DNA of 20,523 nt, taken from assembly GCA_964247295.1 (NCBI GenBank), contig CAXTTV010000076.1, positions 1 to 20,523 of the forward strand, given 5' to 3'. Made by a program: the position numbers and the translations under genes. The notes beneath the pieces are model-generated. The model did no database searches and was not told where the DNA came from. It worked only from the letters and a program-made list of their open reading frames with translations. Source of the DNA: CAXTTV01 sp964247295. Its GTDB lineage: Bacteria > Chloroflexota > Ktedonobacteria > Ktedonobacterales > Ktedonobacteraceae. Below, one piece after another: positions 1 to 8,230 of the stretch. The first letter of the stretch is position 1. Each line of letters opens with the position of its first letter.

Positions 1-483
1 TCTGTTGGGAAAAGAAGAAGCTGTTCCTGTGCAGGGAGAGACTCGAATGGGGTAGGTCGGGTCACGTGTGGACCCGCAGAGACGGGAATCACTCTCGTCA
101 CTCCTACCACATACGTGGGAGGATCTTCGCGTCCCTGAATGTTTTCACTTCCGACAATGTGTGTGTGGGACCTCTTCCCACGGGTCCACACGTGACCCGA
201 TCTACAGGCGATGGCGAGGTGGGAAAAGCAAAAATGCCCTTTCCCTTCCCACTGTCCTTTCTTCGCGGTACCGTGGGAATTCTGGTTGGCTGCCACGAAG
301 ATGACCAAAAGGCAAGACGGGAAGCGGGGCCTCGCCCACGTGTGTGGCGGATGCAAAGGGGCTGGCGGTTCTTCGCGTCCTCGCACTCTTTCTCTTCGGA
401 TTATTAGGGAGCGTGTCCCCTTGCCACGGGCCCACACGTGACCCGATCTACGGGCGATGGCGAGGTGGGAGAATACCCTTCCT
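1..483. repeat. Dispersed hairpin-rich intergenic repeat, left copy
   Basis: No credible gene lies in 1-561; the short frames here are low-quality and overlap inverted repeats. Positions 1-76 match 20214-20289 at 74 of 76 bases without gaps. A 25-bp module at 52-76 recurs in inverted orientation at 181-205 (24 of 25 complementary) and again at 427-451. The modules carry CACGTG-type cores flanked by GGGTC/GACCC arms. Right-arm sequence is also repeated locally: 181-224 matches 427-470 at 42 of 44. Extra local hairpins are visible, for example 219-225 with 246-252. The element may start before base 1. It could be a MITE-like element or a REP/BIME-like repeat; there is no transposase and no clear target-site duplication. 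The repetition is certain, the class is not. Confidence 0.85.
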
Positions 484-561
484 TTGGAATTTTCCAGCAT
501 AGTCGTAATCAATTACTCTACACGTTCCGAATATTTTGCTTCCCCTCTCCTTGATGCAGGA

Positions 562-1512
562 TTAATGGCTGGCTCGCGAGGGCTCCTCGACGGCGGCATA
601 CACAGGGGTACACCACTCTTCTCGATACTCCGGCCTTAAGCCTCTCACTGCGTCAAAGTAGAGTTTCTGGAGCTCTCCCCCCACTGGCCCGATCTCCCCA
701 TCTCCGACGGGGCGATGATCGACGCTGATGACCGGGGCGATTTGCGCGCCAGTTCCACAGAGGAAGATCTCTTCGGCACTGTACAGCTCGGTCCGGTCTA
801 CGACACGCTCACGGGTGATCCTACCCAGCTCCCGTCTGGCGAGCTGCATGACGGTATCTCGGGTGATTCCCAGGAGGATATTTTCGGTCGCCGCCGGGGT
901 GACCAGCTCGCCACCGCTGACGAGGAAAATGTTTTCGGCGCTGCCTTCGGAGACGTGTCCATCATGGGTGAGCATGATGGCTTCGTCGAAGCCGTTCTGA
1001 AGGGCCTCGCTTTTGGCAAAGGCGGAATTCACGTAGGCTCCGGTGATCTTGGCGCGCGCGGGGATGGCGTTGTCGTCTACCCTTCTCCAGGAGGAGACAC
1101 CACAGTTGAGCCCCCCTATGGAGACATAATCTCCCATGGGCTCACAGGTGAGTAGGAAGCTGTCTTTGATATCGTGCAGACGGACGCCGATGATCTGATC
1201 CGTTTTGTAGGCGACGGGTCTCAGGTAGACATCTTCGTGCTGTCCATTGCGTTTTACAAGCTCAACACTGATTTCAATCAGTTCGTCAAGGCTATAGGGG
1301 AGCGACATCTGGAGAATTTTACAGGAGCGCAGCAGACGCTCGTAATGTTCTCTCAGCCGGAACAGGTAAACCTGCTGATCTTCCTGGTTCCAGTAGCCGC
1401 GAATGCCTTCAAAGCACCCCGTTCCGTAGGAGAAGCCGTGGGTGCGAACGGAGATCACTCCCCGCTCTGAGGGAAGAAACTCCCCGTCCATGAATACATA
1501 TTGTGTCTGCAT
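562..1512 (-). CDS. ilvE: Branched-chain-amino-acid aminotransferase (class IV PLP)
   Basis: The 316-residue product fits the IlvE family, which transfers the amino group between glutamate and the 2-oxo acids of leucine, isoleucine and valine in the cytosol. Visible signatures are HGFSYGTGCFEGIRGY near residues 25-40, the predicted PLP lysine K155 in ARAKITGAYVNS, the SEGSAENIF block at 188-196, GITRDTV at 215-221 and CGTGAQIAPV at 252-261. These line up with E. coli IlvE. The start is the first available: an in-frame TAA lies three codons upstream of the ATG at 1512. The ribosome site is weak. The last ~20 residues are not conserved in the family. No neighbour belongs to the isoleucine/valine/leucine pathway, so the gene appears solitary. 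A D-amino-acid or 4-amino-4-deoxychorismate class IV enzyme is less likely because the BCAT motifs are complete. Confidence 0.93.
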   Translation of the reverse strand: MQTQYVFMDGEFLPSERGVISVRTHGFSYGTGCFEGIRGYWNQEDQQVYLFRLREHYERLLRSCKILQMSLPYSLDELIEISVELVKRNGQHEDVYLRPVAYKTDQIIGVRLHDIKDSFLLTCEPMGDYVSIGGLNCGVSSWRRVDDNAIPARAKITGAYVNSAFAKSEALQNGFDEAIMLTHDGHVSEGSAENIFLVSGGELVTPAATENILLGITRDTVMQLARRELGRITRERVVDRTELYSAEEIFLCGTGAQIAPVISVDHRPVGDGEIGPVGGELQKLYFDAVRGLRPEYREEWCTPVYAAVEEPSRASH

Positions 1513-1726
1513 GTTGCTTTAGAATAAGAAGCTGCATTGCTTCCTACCCTTTTACTCCTTTGCTATGTCTTGATTGCTTTTTCTATAGAGGCCATTGGGG
1601 TTGGCTGGTGGGTTCATCCAGGAAAAAAGCACGAGACAGAATGCCCTGTTGCTCTCCATTGAGCAGATCGGTTATTCTCCCAGTAAATTATAGACGGTGA
1701 TCGACGTGCTGCGCAAGCTTAGAAGG

Positions 1727-1773
1727 GTCGGCGGACGTATTACTAGTATACCTGCCGACGTTTCCCGAAACGT
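1727..1773. promoter_or_regulatory. Tandem palindromes, putative operator
   Basis: GTCGGC at 1727-1732 pairs with GCCGAC at 1754-1759 in a centred 33-bp dyad whose middle is TATTACTAGTATA. Immediately after it, ACGTTTC (1758-1764) pairs with GAAACGT (1767-1773). The two-base spacing of the second makes a DNA operator more likely than an RNA stem. They lie between the divergent ilvE and solute-binding protein genes and could serve either. Regulator unknown. Confidence 0.45.
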
Positions 1774-1832
1774 GCCATCTTAGTGACATGTGAACGGATT
1801 GCTCTTCTGGAATAGAGGAGGCGATTCTACTG

Positions 1833-1860
1833 TTTACAGAGACGATTATCAAGGTATTTT
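1833..1860 (+). promoter_or_regulatory. Possible sigma-70-like promoter for the solute-binding protein
   Basis: TTTACA at 1833-1838 (5 of 6 to TTGACA) and TATTTT at 1855-1860 (4 of 6 to TATAAT) are separated by 16 bp. Transcription would then begin near 1867, which favours the TTG start at 1941 over the one at 1860. Weak match, suggestive only. Confidence 0.3.
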
Positions 1861-1940
1861 TGTTGCGTATAATTACTTTTAGGTCTGCTCTCCTACTGCG
1901 TTCTCTGATTTTTTCTGGTCTTCCAGAAAGAGAGGTTTTT

Positions 1941-3575
1941 TTGCGTACATATTTTGGTTGCGAAAGATCACAGTATCTGTCATCATTCTTTTTAATAGGC
2001 TTGACGCTATTCCTGGCCGCTTGTGGCGGCTTGACAACTCAGAACCCTCAAAGCTCGCAATTGGCGCAGAGTCAGGTGTTGCGCTTCCCAAATGTGGGGA
2101 CTGGGGATATCGGCGTGCTGGACCCGGCTCTGGGACCCGATCAGAATTCGCTACAGGTGGTGAATATGGTCTACAGCGGTTTGGTCCGCTCCGATAAGGA
2201 TTTGAATGTGGTCCCCGACCAGGCTACCTGGGATGTATCCACTGATAATAAGACATATACATTTCATTTGAAGCCGGGGATTATGTTTTCGGATGGGACA
2301 CCGGTAACGGCGAATGATTATGTATATACACTCACACGAGCTTTGTTACCCGAGGTGAAGTCGTCGATAGCGACGTTCTTTGAGGAACCAATTACTGGGG
2401 CAGGGGATGTGAATTCTGGTAAAAGTAAAGCTCTGAGTGGGGTGAAGGCGGTGGATAATCAGACGCTCCAGATATCTCTTGCCCAGCCCACAGCCTATTT
2501 TTTGCAGATGATGACGAACTCTCTGTACTTTCCCCTTAATAAAAAGCTTGTCGATCAATATGGGCAGACAGATTGGGCTCAACATGTCGCGGGCGCGGGT
2601 GCAGGGACCGGTCCCTTTATGGTGAAGACCTGGGATCACAATAAGCAGATAATCCTGGTTCCCAATCCTCATTATTATGGTCAGAAGCCAAAGCTGACTG
2701 AGGTTGATATGTCGTTTGTGAGCGATCCCGCGACGGCTTTTAAATCGTTCCAGGCTCGCCAATACGATCTGGTCTGGAAGCTAAACCCATCAGATCTGGC
2801 AACGGCAAAATCAAGTCCTGGCTTCCAGAATGTTCCGTTACTTCAAAGTGATCTTCTGTTCTTTGATGATAAGATGGCTCCATTTGATAAGCCTGAGGTT
2901 CGGCAGGCCTTTGCCTATGCGATCGACAAGAATACGCTGGCCCATGCGATCTTTAAGGATGCGGTCTCTCCAGCCCCAACAATTATTCCGCCTGGAATGC
3001 TGGGCTATCAGCCGGATTATAAGGGGCTGGAGTTTGATCGCTCTAAAGCCAAGTCATTGTTGCAATCAGCCTATCCAGATACAAAGAAGATCCCGACGAT
3101 CACCTTCTCGTTCCCCGGTTCGCAGGTTTCATCTACCGAGGCGGCGGTGCTTCAACAGATGTGGCAGACGGCCCTGGGCGTTCAGGTAAAGATGGTTCCG
3201 GTAGATCTTAATGCGTATAATATAGAGACGCAGAAGCATGAGATCCAGTTTGGGTTTACACAGTGGGGGGCGGACTTCCCAGATCCTTATGACTGGTTAA
3301 CTTTGAATTTGACTTCGACGGCCTCAAATAACAATGGCGAGTGGCACAACAGCCAGTTTGATTCATTGGTAGCGAAGGCCGAGCAGAATAGTGGTAGTCA
3401 GCGGATCGCGCTCTATAATCAAGCGGAGCAGGTGGCGATCCAGGATGTTGGTTGGTTACCTTTAGACCATCAGTCGTTGGGCGCGATAATCCCTCCTTAT
3501 GTACATGGGGTGACGTTAAATGGCAATGGCCTCTACTTCGGTACCTGGTCCGATGTCTACCTGACCGAGCACTAA
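1941..3575 (+). CDS. Peptide-type ABC transporter solute-binding lipoprotein (family 5)
   Basis: The product binds a peptide or similar solute outside the membrane and hands it to an ABC importer (OppA/DppA-like SBP family 5). I place the start at TTG 1941: it has AGAGG six bases upstream and gives a compact lipoprotein signal (basic N-terminus, hydrophobic SSFFLIGLTLFLAAC, lipid-modified Cys at residue 28), for 544 residues. The frame stays open to a TTG at 1860 (571 residues), also behind AAGG, so the longer form cannot be excluded. Family features include an N-terminal block around LDPALG, FHLKPGIMFSDGTPVTANDY, and late WGADFPDPYDWL, the ligand-lobe signature of this family. No permease or ATPase gene lies in the window, so it is an orphan whose partners are elsewhere. 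The ligand cannot be read from sequence. Confidence 0.9.
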   Translation: MRTYFGCERSQYLSSFFLIGLTLFLAACGGLTTQNPQSSQLAQSQVLRFPNVGTGDIGVLDPALGPDQNSLQVVNMVYSGLVRSDKDLNVVPDQATWDVSTDNKTYTFHLKPGIMFSDGTPVTANDYVYTLTRALLPEVKSSIATFFEEPITGAGDVNSGKSKALSGVKAVDNQTLQISLAQPTAYFLQMMTNSLYFPLNKKLVDQYGQTDWAQHVAGAGAGTGPFMVKTWDHNKQIILVPNPHYYGQKPKLTEVDMSFVSDPATAFKSFQARQYDLVWKLNPSDLATAKSSPGFQNVPLLQSDLLFFDDKMAPFDKPEVRQAFAYAIDKNTLAHAIFKDAVSPAPTIIPPGMLGYQPDYKGLEFDRSKAKSLLQSAYPDTKKIPTITFSFPGSQVSSTEAAVLQQMWQTALGVQVKMVPVDLNAYNIETQKHEIQFGFTQWGADFPDPYDWLTLNLTSTASNNNGEWHNSQFDSLVAKAEQNSGSQRIALYNQAEQVAIQDVGWLPLDHQSLGAIIPPYVHGVTLNGNGLYFGTWSDVYLTEH

Positions 3576-3602
3576 TCGCCCTTCGCTTTTAAGTACGCTT
3601 GC

Positions 3603-3632
3603 TTGAAACTAGAGAATGGTAGATGCTATACT
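3603..3632 (+). promoter_or_regulatory. Promoter, probably for the glutamate dehydrogenase gene
   Basis: TTGAAA at 3603-3608 and TATACT at 3627-3632 are spaced by 18 bp, with an extended -10 TGC directly before the -10 box. Both boxes are 5 of 6 to consensus. The predicted start site near 3639 puts the hairpin terminator at 3649-3673 almost at the 5' end of the transcript. Confidence 0.5.
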
Positions 3633-3648
3633 AAAGCTGGTAAATGTG

Positions 3649-3673
3649 GCCCGTCTCTTGTAGGCGGGCTTTT
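3649..3673 (+). terminator. Intrinsic terminator after the solute-binding protein gene
   Basis: An 8-bp stem (GCCCGTCT with AGGCGGGC, one G-U pair) with a 5-base loop is followed by TTTT. It lies 74 bp past the solute-binding protein stop, and also just downstream of the promoter at 3603-3632, so it may double as a leader attenuator. Confidence 0.7.
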
Positions 3674-3889
3674 ACGGTAGTGCCGCCATCACAAATACAA
3701 CACTATATCCCTTTTTATCGATAGTAAAACGTATTAAAGGATGGAAGACAAAACGCCTGGAAGAGCGGATGTGGGGAGGCGAGCAAGAAAGAGCTTTCAT
3801 CGAATTTTTCAAGAAGCAATGACGCTTCACTGCGATGTTGCAGCAACTGACCTGCCCAATGGTCAGTTCTTAAGGAGGTCCTTGAAGAC

Positions 3890-5143
3890 GTGGCTATTGA
3901 AACTTTAAATCCCTATGAGATGGCAATTTCTCAGTTTGATGAGGCTGCCGACCGACTTGGTCTTTCGCAACCGATGCGAGCTATTTTACGAAAGCCGAAA
4001 CGCGAACTGATTGTGAACTTCCCGGTGCGTATGGATAATGGCGATGTCCAGATGTATACTGGCTACCGCGTCCAGCATAATATTACTCGGGGGCCCGCCA
4101 AAGGTGGCATTCGCTTTAGCCCTGATGTCTCGCTGGATGAGGTCCGCGCACTGTCGATGTGGATGACCTGGAAGTGCGCGGTTGTTGGCATCCCCTTTGG
4201 TGGTGCGAAGGGCGGGGTCATCTGTGATCCTCACCTGATGTCGAGCCCTGAACTTGAGCGCCTGACCCGTCGTTACGCAACCGAAATTTCAATCCTGATT
4301 GGCCCCGATAGCGATATTCCCGCCCCCGACATGAACACCAATCCCCAGATTATGGGCTGGATTATGGATACCTATTCCATGCACAAAGGCTATTCGATCC
4401 CGGCGGTGATTACCGGGAAGCCGATCGCGGTGGGTGGAAGTGAGGGTCGTCTGGAAGCTACTGCGCGCGGCGTACTGGTTGTAACCCGTGAGGCGCTTCG
4501 CAAGTTGGATCGACGGCCTGAGGATTGTCGAGTGGTGATCCAGGGCTTTGGTAATGTTGGAGGCGGCGCGGCCCGTCTGCTCCAGGAACTTGGCTGTAAG
4601 GTTGTGGGCCTCAGCGATATCAGCGGGGGCGTCTATAATCCTGTTGGGATCGATGTAGCCCGCGCCAGCCGTCATTCGCGTGAGCATGGGACCCTGAAAG
4701 GTCTGCCCGAGACTGAGGCCGTGAGCAATTTTGAATTGCTGCAACTACCCTGCGATATTCTGATTCCCGCCGCGCTGGAAAATCAGTTGACGGGCAAGAA
4801 TGCGGGCAATATCAAGGCTACTTTGATTGTAGAGGCGGCGAATGGTCCAACCACCCCTGAGGCTGAACGTATTTTGAATGATCGCGGCGTGATGATCGTG
4901 CCGGATATTCTCGCGAATGCCGGCGGCGTAACGGTTAGCTACTTTGAGTGGGTGCAGGATCTTCAGCGCTTCTTCTGGTCTGAGTCGGAGATTAATTCTC
5001 GGCTGGAAAATATTATGCAGCGCTCTTTTGAGGCCGTCTGGAATAAGTCCAGCGATACTATGACGAACCTGCGCATGGGTGCGTATCTGCTTGCGGTCTC
5101 CCGTGTCGCCGAGGCGACCGAGCTGCGCGGTGTCTATCCTTGA
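3890..5143 (+). CDS. gdhA: Glutamate dehydrogenase (Glu/Leu/Phe/Val family)
   Basis: The enzyme interconverts glutamate and 2-oxoglutarate plus ammonia using NAD(P). The 417-residue length matches hexameric bacterial GDH. Substrate and catalytic residues are complete: K71 in KGGIRF, K95 in TWK, K107 in PFGGAKGG and D147 in APDMNT. These keep exactly the spacing of K89, K113, K125 and D165 of the Clostridium symbiosum enzyme (constant offset 18). The nucleotide loop GFGNVGGG is at 219-226. GTG 3890 is chosen because of TAAGGAGGTC 10-19 bases upstream and the typical N-terminus. Whether it prefers NAD or NADP, and hence degrades or makes glutamate, is not decided here. A leucine or phenylalanine dehydrogenase is less likely, since those are shorter. 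Confidence 0.95.
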   Translation: MAIETLNPYEMAISQFDEAADRLGLSQPMRAILRKPKRELIVNFPVRMDNGDVQMYTGYRVQHNITRGPAKGGIRFSPDVSLDEVRALSMWMTWKCAVVGIPFGGAKGGVICDPHLMSSPELERLTRRYATEISILIGPDSDIPAPDMNTNPQIMGWIMDTYSMHKGYSIPAVITGKPIAVGGSEGRLEATARGVLVVTREALRKLDRRPEDCRVVIQGFGNVGGGAARLLQELGCKVVGLSDISGGVYNPVGIDVARASRHSREHGTLKGLPETEAVSNFELLQLPCDILIPAALENQLTGKNAGNIKATLIVEAANGPTTPEAERILNDRGVMIVPDILANAGGVTVSYFEWVQDLQRFFWSESEINSRLENIMQRSFEAVWNKSSDTMTNLRMGAYLLAVSRVAEATELRGVYP

Positions 5144-5157
5144 TCGCGAATGGAGCC

Positions 5158-5199
5158 AAAATCCGGGTTGGGAGATGCTTTCCCGCCCGGAACTTTTTT
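5158..5199. terminator. Bidirectional terminator between convergent gdh and recJ
   Basis: CCGGG at 5163-5167 pairs with CCCGG at 5186-5190, extended by GGGA with TCCC. On the plus strand it is followed by T6 at 5194-5199. On the minus strand the stem runs into ATTTT (5161-5158). The plus-strand T run overlaps the recJ stop codon. Confidence 0.7.
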
Positions 5200-7000
5200 A
5201 TTGAGCCGGTTCAGCCGCGAGTATTCTCAGGCGGATCTCCTCTGCGCTTTCGCCACTTTGAGGATGCCATGCCGGTTCGATCGCAAACACGAGCGCGAGC
5301 TGCTTCTGATCTTTTAACCTCTCATAAAGATGAGCCCCACCACTGATGGAGCCGCGTAACCCCTGCTCCAGCACTATTCCCAAATTGCGGCCATCGCGGT
5401 TGATCTGGCAGCGCCGGACGCCAATCCGGTTGACTTTAAAGATTGGTTCTGGATTGCCCGCGCCAAAAGGCCCGACCTGACGGATCTCCTGATAGATCTG
5501 ATAGCTAATACTGCTGGCTTTATCAAAAACATAGTCGATCATTAACGCTTGTGGAGAGGGGAAATTTATATTCTCGCCGGGCTCTGCTTGCTCTTCTCCC
5601 TCGCCTTCAACCTCTTTGATGCTCGCTGGCCTTTCCCAAGCAAGCAGATAATTGTGCAGATCTTCGATCTCGCTGACCTTAATTGTAAATCCGGCGGCTT
5701 GCTTATGTCCGCCATAACGTTCGAGGGGGTGTTTTAGATCATTATAGCCGCGCAGGGCCAGCAGGCTATGGAAATTAGCCTGGCTACGAACCGAGCCCCG
5801 CCCCAGACCCGTTCCCTGATTCGTACTAACCACCAGCACCGTTTTATTGATCTCCTCGGAGAGGCGACCTGCCACCAGACCAATAATCCCCTCGGACCAT
5901 CCATCTCCATGTACCAGCACAATCTTTTTTGCTCGCTGATCCTCGGCCTGCTTGCGTACTTCAATCATCAGGCGTTCGGTCTGCTCTTTGCGGGTAGTGT
6001 TCAACCCCTCTAACCTGGCGACCAGGTATTCGGCCTCCTGAGCATCATCTGTTGTGAGCAATTGGAAGGCCAGATCTGCGTTGCCCATCCGCCCGGCGGC
6101 GTTAATGCGGGGGGCGATCGAGAAGGCGATATCCTTTTCTTTGATGCGGGAGCTATTCTTAAGACTACTATGGGTAATTAACGCCCGCAGTCCGGGTTTC
6201 TGCGTTTGTTGTAGGATACCCAGGCCGAGGGTTGTGAGGACATGATTTTCACCTACCAGAGCCGCGACATCCGCGATCGTTCCAATCGCTACCAGATCGA
6301 GCAAGAACTGCGCGTCCTTATCCGATCCTCTCATACTACGATAAAGAGCCTGGACCAGTTTAAACGCCACACCAGCTCCGCAGAGCACATGTTCGGAATA
6401 GGTTGAGTCCAGGCGGAAAGGGTTCACCATGGCACAGGCCGCCGGTAGGTGTTCGGGAGGATGGTGGTGATCGGTAACGATCACATCGATCCCCTGGCTT
6501 TTCGCGTATGCGATCTGCTCAACATCCGAACTGGCGTTATCTGTAGTGATAATCAGGCGCGTCCCTCGACCAATAAGCTCGTCAAGCGCCATCTGGTTCA
6601 GGCCGCAGCCCTCATTCAGGCGGCTGGGGATATAGTGGTCTAATTGTTTGCCAGCCTCCGGCCAGAGATCGCGCAGCGCCCTGGTCAGGAGAGCTGAAGA
6701 GGTCACGCCATCGGCATCATAATCCCCATAGACCGTTATCCGCTGAGACTGCTGAAAAGCCTGCTTGACCCGCTCGACCGCCATATGCATATCGGGCAGC
6801 AGAAAGGGATCGAGCAGGTTCTTATAGTTGGGATAGAGGAAGTTCCGCATCTCTTGCAGATTGGTGATTCCCCTGTTGGAAAGGAGCTGCGCCTGAAGTG
6901 GTGTAACACCTTGCTGTTGAGCGGAGATTGCGAAGGTGCCCTCAATTCTTCTCGCGAGTTGCCATTGCACCTGTTGGTAACGGTTGGAGCTGTCGGCCAC
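5198..7000 (-). CDS. recJ: Single-stranded-DNA-specific exonuclease RecJ
   Basis: RecJ degrades single-stranded DNA 5' to 3' in recombination and repair. All DHH-family motifs are present in the 600-residue product: VYGDYDADG (90-98), TTDN (152-155), VTDHHH (175-180) and IGTIADV (239-245) for the metal-binding core. The DHHA1 domain carries GRGSVRS near 400 and RYGGHKQAAGF near 428-438. A C-terminal OB-like part follows. Start GTG 7000 has AAAGGAAAGGAAG just upstream. An acidic segment at about 461-477 (EVEGEGEEQAEPGE) sits between DHHA1 and the OB region and may be a linker. The gene begins 18 nt after hemW, and its ribosome site lies at the hemW stop, which suggests coupling. It is slightly longer than typical RecJ. 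Confidence 0.95.
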   Translation of the reverse strand: MADSSNRYQQVQWQLARRIEGTFAISAQQQGVTPLQAQLLSNRGITNLQEMRNFLYPNYKNLLDPFLLPDMHMAVERVKQAFQQSQRITVYGDYDADGVTSSALLTRALRDLWPEAGKQLDHYIPSRLNEGCGLNQMALDELIGRGTRLIITTDNASSDVEQIAYAKSQGIDVIVTDHHHPPEHLPAACAMVNPFRLDSTYSEHVLCGAGVAFKLVQALYRSMRGSDKDAQFLLDLVAIGTIADVAALVGENHVLTTLGLGILQQTQKPGLRALITHSSLKNSSRIKEKDIAFSIAPRINAAGRMGNADLAFQLLTTDDAQEAEYLVARLEGLNTTRKEQTERLMIEVRKQAEDQRAKKIVLVHGDGWSEGIIGLVAGRLSEEINKTVLVVSTNQGTGLGRGSVRSQANFHSLLALRGYNDLKHPLERYGGHKQAAGFTIKVSEIEDLHNYLLAWERPASIKEVEGEGEEQAEPGENINFPSPQALMIDYVFDKASSISYQIYQEIRQVGPFGAGNPEPIFKVNRIGVRRCQINRDGRNLGIVLEQGLRGSISGGAHLYERLKDQKQLALVFAIEPAWHPQSGESAEEIRLRILAAEPAQ

Positions 7001-7018
7001 AGCGGTCTTCCTTTCCTT

Positions 7019-8230
7019 TTAATCGGGTAACAGGCGCAGAAAGACCTCATTGCCTAGAAGACGGCCCCGGCTACTCAAGCGTAGCCAGTCGTCCTCCTGC
7101 TCCAGGAGTCCCGCCTCATCTACAACTCTTAAGCGATCACCAGCAAACGTGGAAAAGGACTGATTAAAGCGACGTTCAAACGTAGGAAGATGCAGGCCAA
7201 TCGCGGTACGCAGAGCCAGAAAGGCGGTCTCGGACATTTGCCCTTCGCGCTCGATCGTCTCGCCCTGGGCCTCTGGCAACGTCCCATTTTTTAACGTTTT
7301 CGTATAATCTAATGGCAGCAGGATGTTCGAGAAACGACGGTCCCGGAAAAAAGAATGTGCCCCGGCCCCCATCCCGATATACGGCAGGTTTAGCCAGTAG
7401 GTTAGATTATGCTGGCATTGCTGGCCTGGTAGAGACCAGTTAGAGATCTCGTAGTTAAGATAGCCAGCGCGAGCCAGCCGCTCATCCGCATACTCATACA
7501 TATCCGCGCAGAGATCTTCATCGCCGGGCTGGATCTTCCCCTCATTGGCCCAATCAAAGAAGGGCGTTCCCTCCTCAACGATCAACGAGTAAAGCGAGAG
7601 GTGTTCGGGCCGAAGGGCCAGCGCCTGCTCCAGCGTCTCCTGCCAATGCCGCATCGTCTGCTCCGGCAGACCAAACATAAAGTCCACATTGATTGACTTA
7701 AAGCCGGCCTCTCGGGCGAAATGAACCGCTAGGGTAATCTCCTCCGGTGTATGAATGCGTCCCAGTACCTCAAGCAGGTGGGCGTCAAAGCTCTGAGCCC
7801 CCATACTCAGGCGGTTCACGCCCAGGCCGCGCAGCTCAACTAACTGTTGTTTGCTAAGGGTACCGGGATTGGCCTCCAGCGTGATCTCCGCGTCCTCGTC
7901 GATCGCGAAGGCGTCGCGACAGGCTTGTAACAGGCGACCAATCTGATCGGTTGAAAGCAGGCTGGGGGTTCCACCACCAAAGAAGATTGTTCGGGCGCGG
8001 CGGGGACTTCCATCTGCCTGACGGGCCGCAATGCCCATCAGCTCAACCTCTTTCACAAGAGATTTAACATAGGGTTCGCGGAGAGGGAGCATGCCGGCAT
8101 ACGTATTAAAATCACAATAGTGACAGCGGGTATGGCAGAACGGGATATGCAGATAGAGGGAGACACTCTCTAGAAGCGTTTCGATTGGTTCTGTCGGTAT
8201 TCTAAATTGTGGAAGTGCGGCGATAGGCAT
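7019..8230 (-). CDS. hemW: HemW, radical-SAM heme chaperone
   Basis: HemW belongs to the HemN/CPO-like radical SAM family but is a heme-trafficking chaperone rather than coproporphyrinogen oxidase. The radical-SAM cysteines are C32, C36 and C39 in CHTRCHYCDFNTY. The fourth cysteine found in true HemN (CxxxCxxCxC) is replaced, as in HemW. FFGGGTPSLL near residue 83, the EANPGT block and HNLTYWLNLPYIGMGAGAHSF near 290 are also HemW-like. I choose ATG 8230 (403 residues) because AGGA lies eight bases upstream and an intrinsic terminator ends just before. The reading frame is open further upstream into the parvulin gene with no stop, so an automated caller would fuse them (7019-9808 or to 9895). 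Confidence 0.9.
   Translation of the reverse strand: MPIAALPQFRIPTEPIETLLESVSLYLHIPFCHTRCHYCDFNTYAGMLPLREPYVKSLVKEVELMGIAARQADGSPRRARTIFFGGGTPSLLSTDQIGRLLQACRDAFAIDEDAEITLEANPGTLSKQQLVELRGLGVNRLSMGAQSFDAHLLEVLGRIHTPEEITLAVHFAREAGFKSINVDFMFGLPEQTMRHWQETLEQALALRPEHLSLYSLIVEEGTPFFDWANEGKIQPGDEDLCADMYEYADERLARAGYLNYEISNWSLPGQQCQHNLTYWLNLPYIGMGAGAHSFFRDRRFSNILLPLDYTKTLKNGTLPEAQGETIEREGQMSETAFLALRTAIGLHLPTFERRFNQSFSTFAGDRLRVVDEAGLLEQEDDWLRLSSRGRLLGNEVFLRLLPD

Larger units (their letters stand above)
1513..1940. other. Divergent intergenic region between ilvE and the solute-binding protein
   Basis: No coding signal is seen here apart from an open N-terminal extension of the downstream frame (from TTG 1860). 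The region holds two adjacent dyads: an imperfect 33-bp dyad at 1727-1759 with GTCGGC/GCCGAC ends around ACTAGT, and ACGTTTCCCGAAACGT at 1758-1773. A GAGGAGG at 1816-1822 has no ordinary start codon behind it. A possible promoter lies at 1833-1860. Confidence 0.6.
3576..3889. other. Intergenic region and leader of the glutamate dehydrogenase gene
   Basis: This 314-bp stretch contains a good promoter (3603-3632), an intrinsic terminator (3649-3673) and a ~215-nt leader ending in a near-perfect Shine-Dalgarno site, TAAGGAGGTC at 3871-3880. A 55-codon frame at 3741-3908 crosses the gdh start, but its AAAGG touches its ATG and it looks unlike a protein. Confidence 0.6.

Noticed and set aside
66..441. 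Several overlapping short frames on both strands
   Set aside because: They lie in the repeat, have no ribosome site or protein-like content, and exist in several frames at once because of the inverted repeats.
715..1155. 146-codon plus-strand frame
   Set aside because: It is antisense to the conserved core of ilvE and reflects that gene's codon bias.
3741..3908. 55-codon frame overlapping the gdh start
   Set aside because: Its AAAGG directly touches the ATG, the content is not protein-like, and gdh has its own excellent ribosome site.
5270..5300. GGTTCGATC resembling a tRNA T-loop
   Set aside because: It lies inside recJ and no acceptor or anticodon stem can be paired around it. No tRNA, rRNA or CRISPR array was found in the window.
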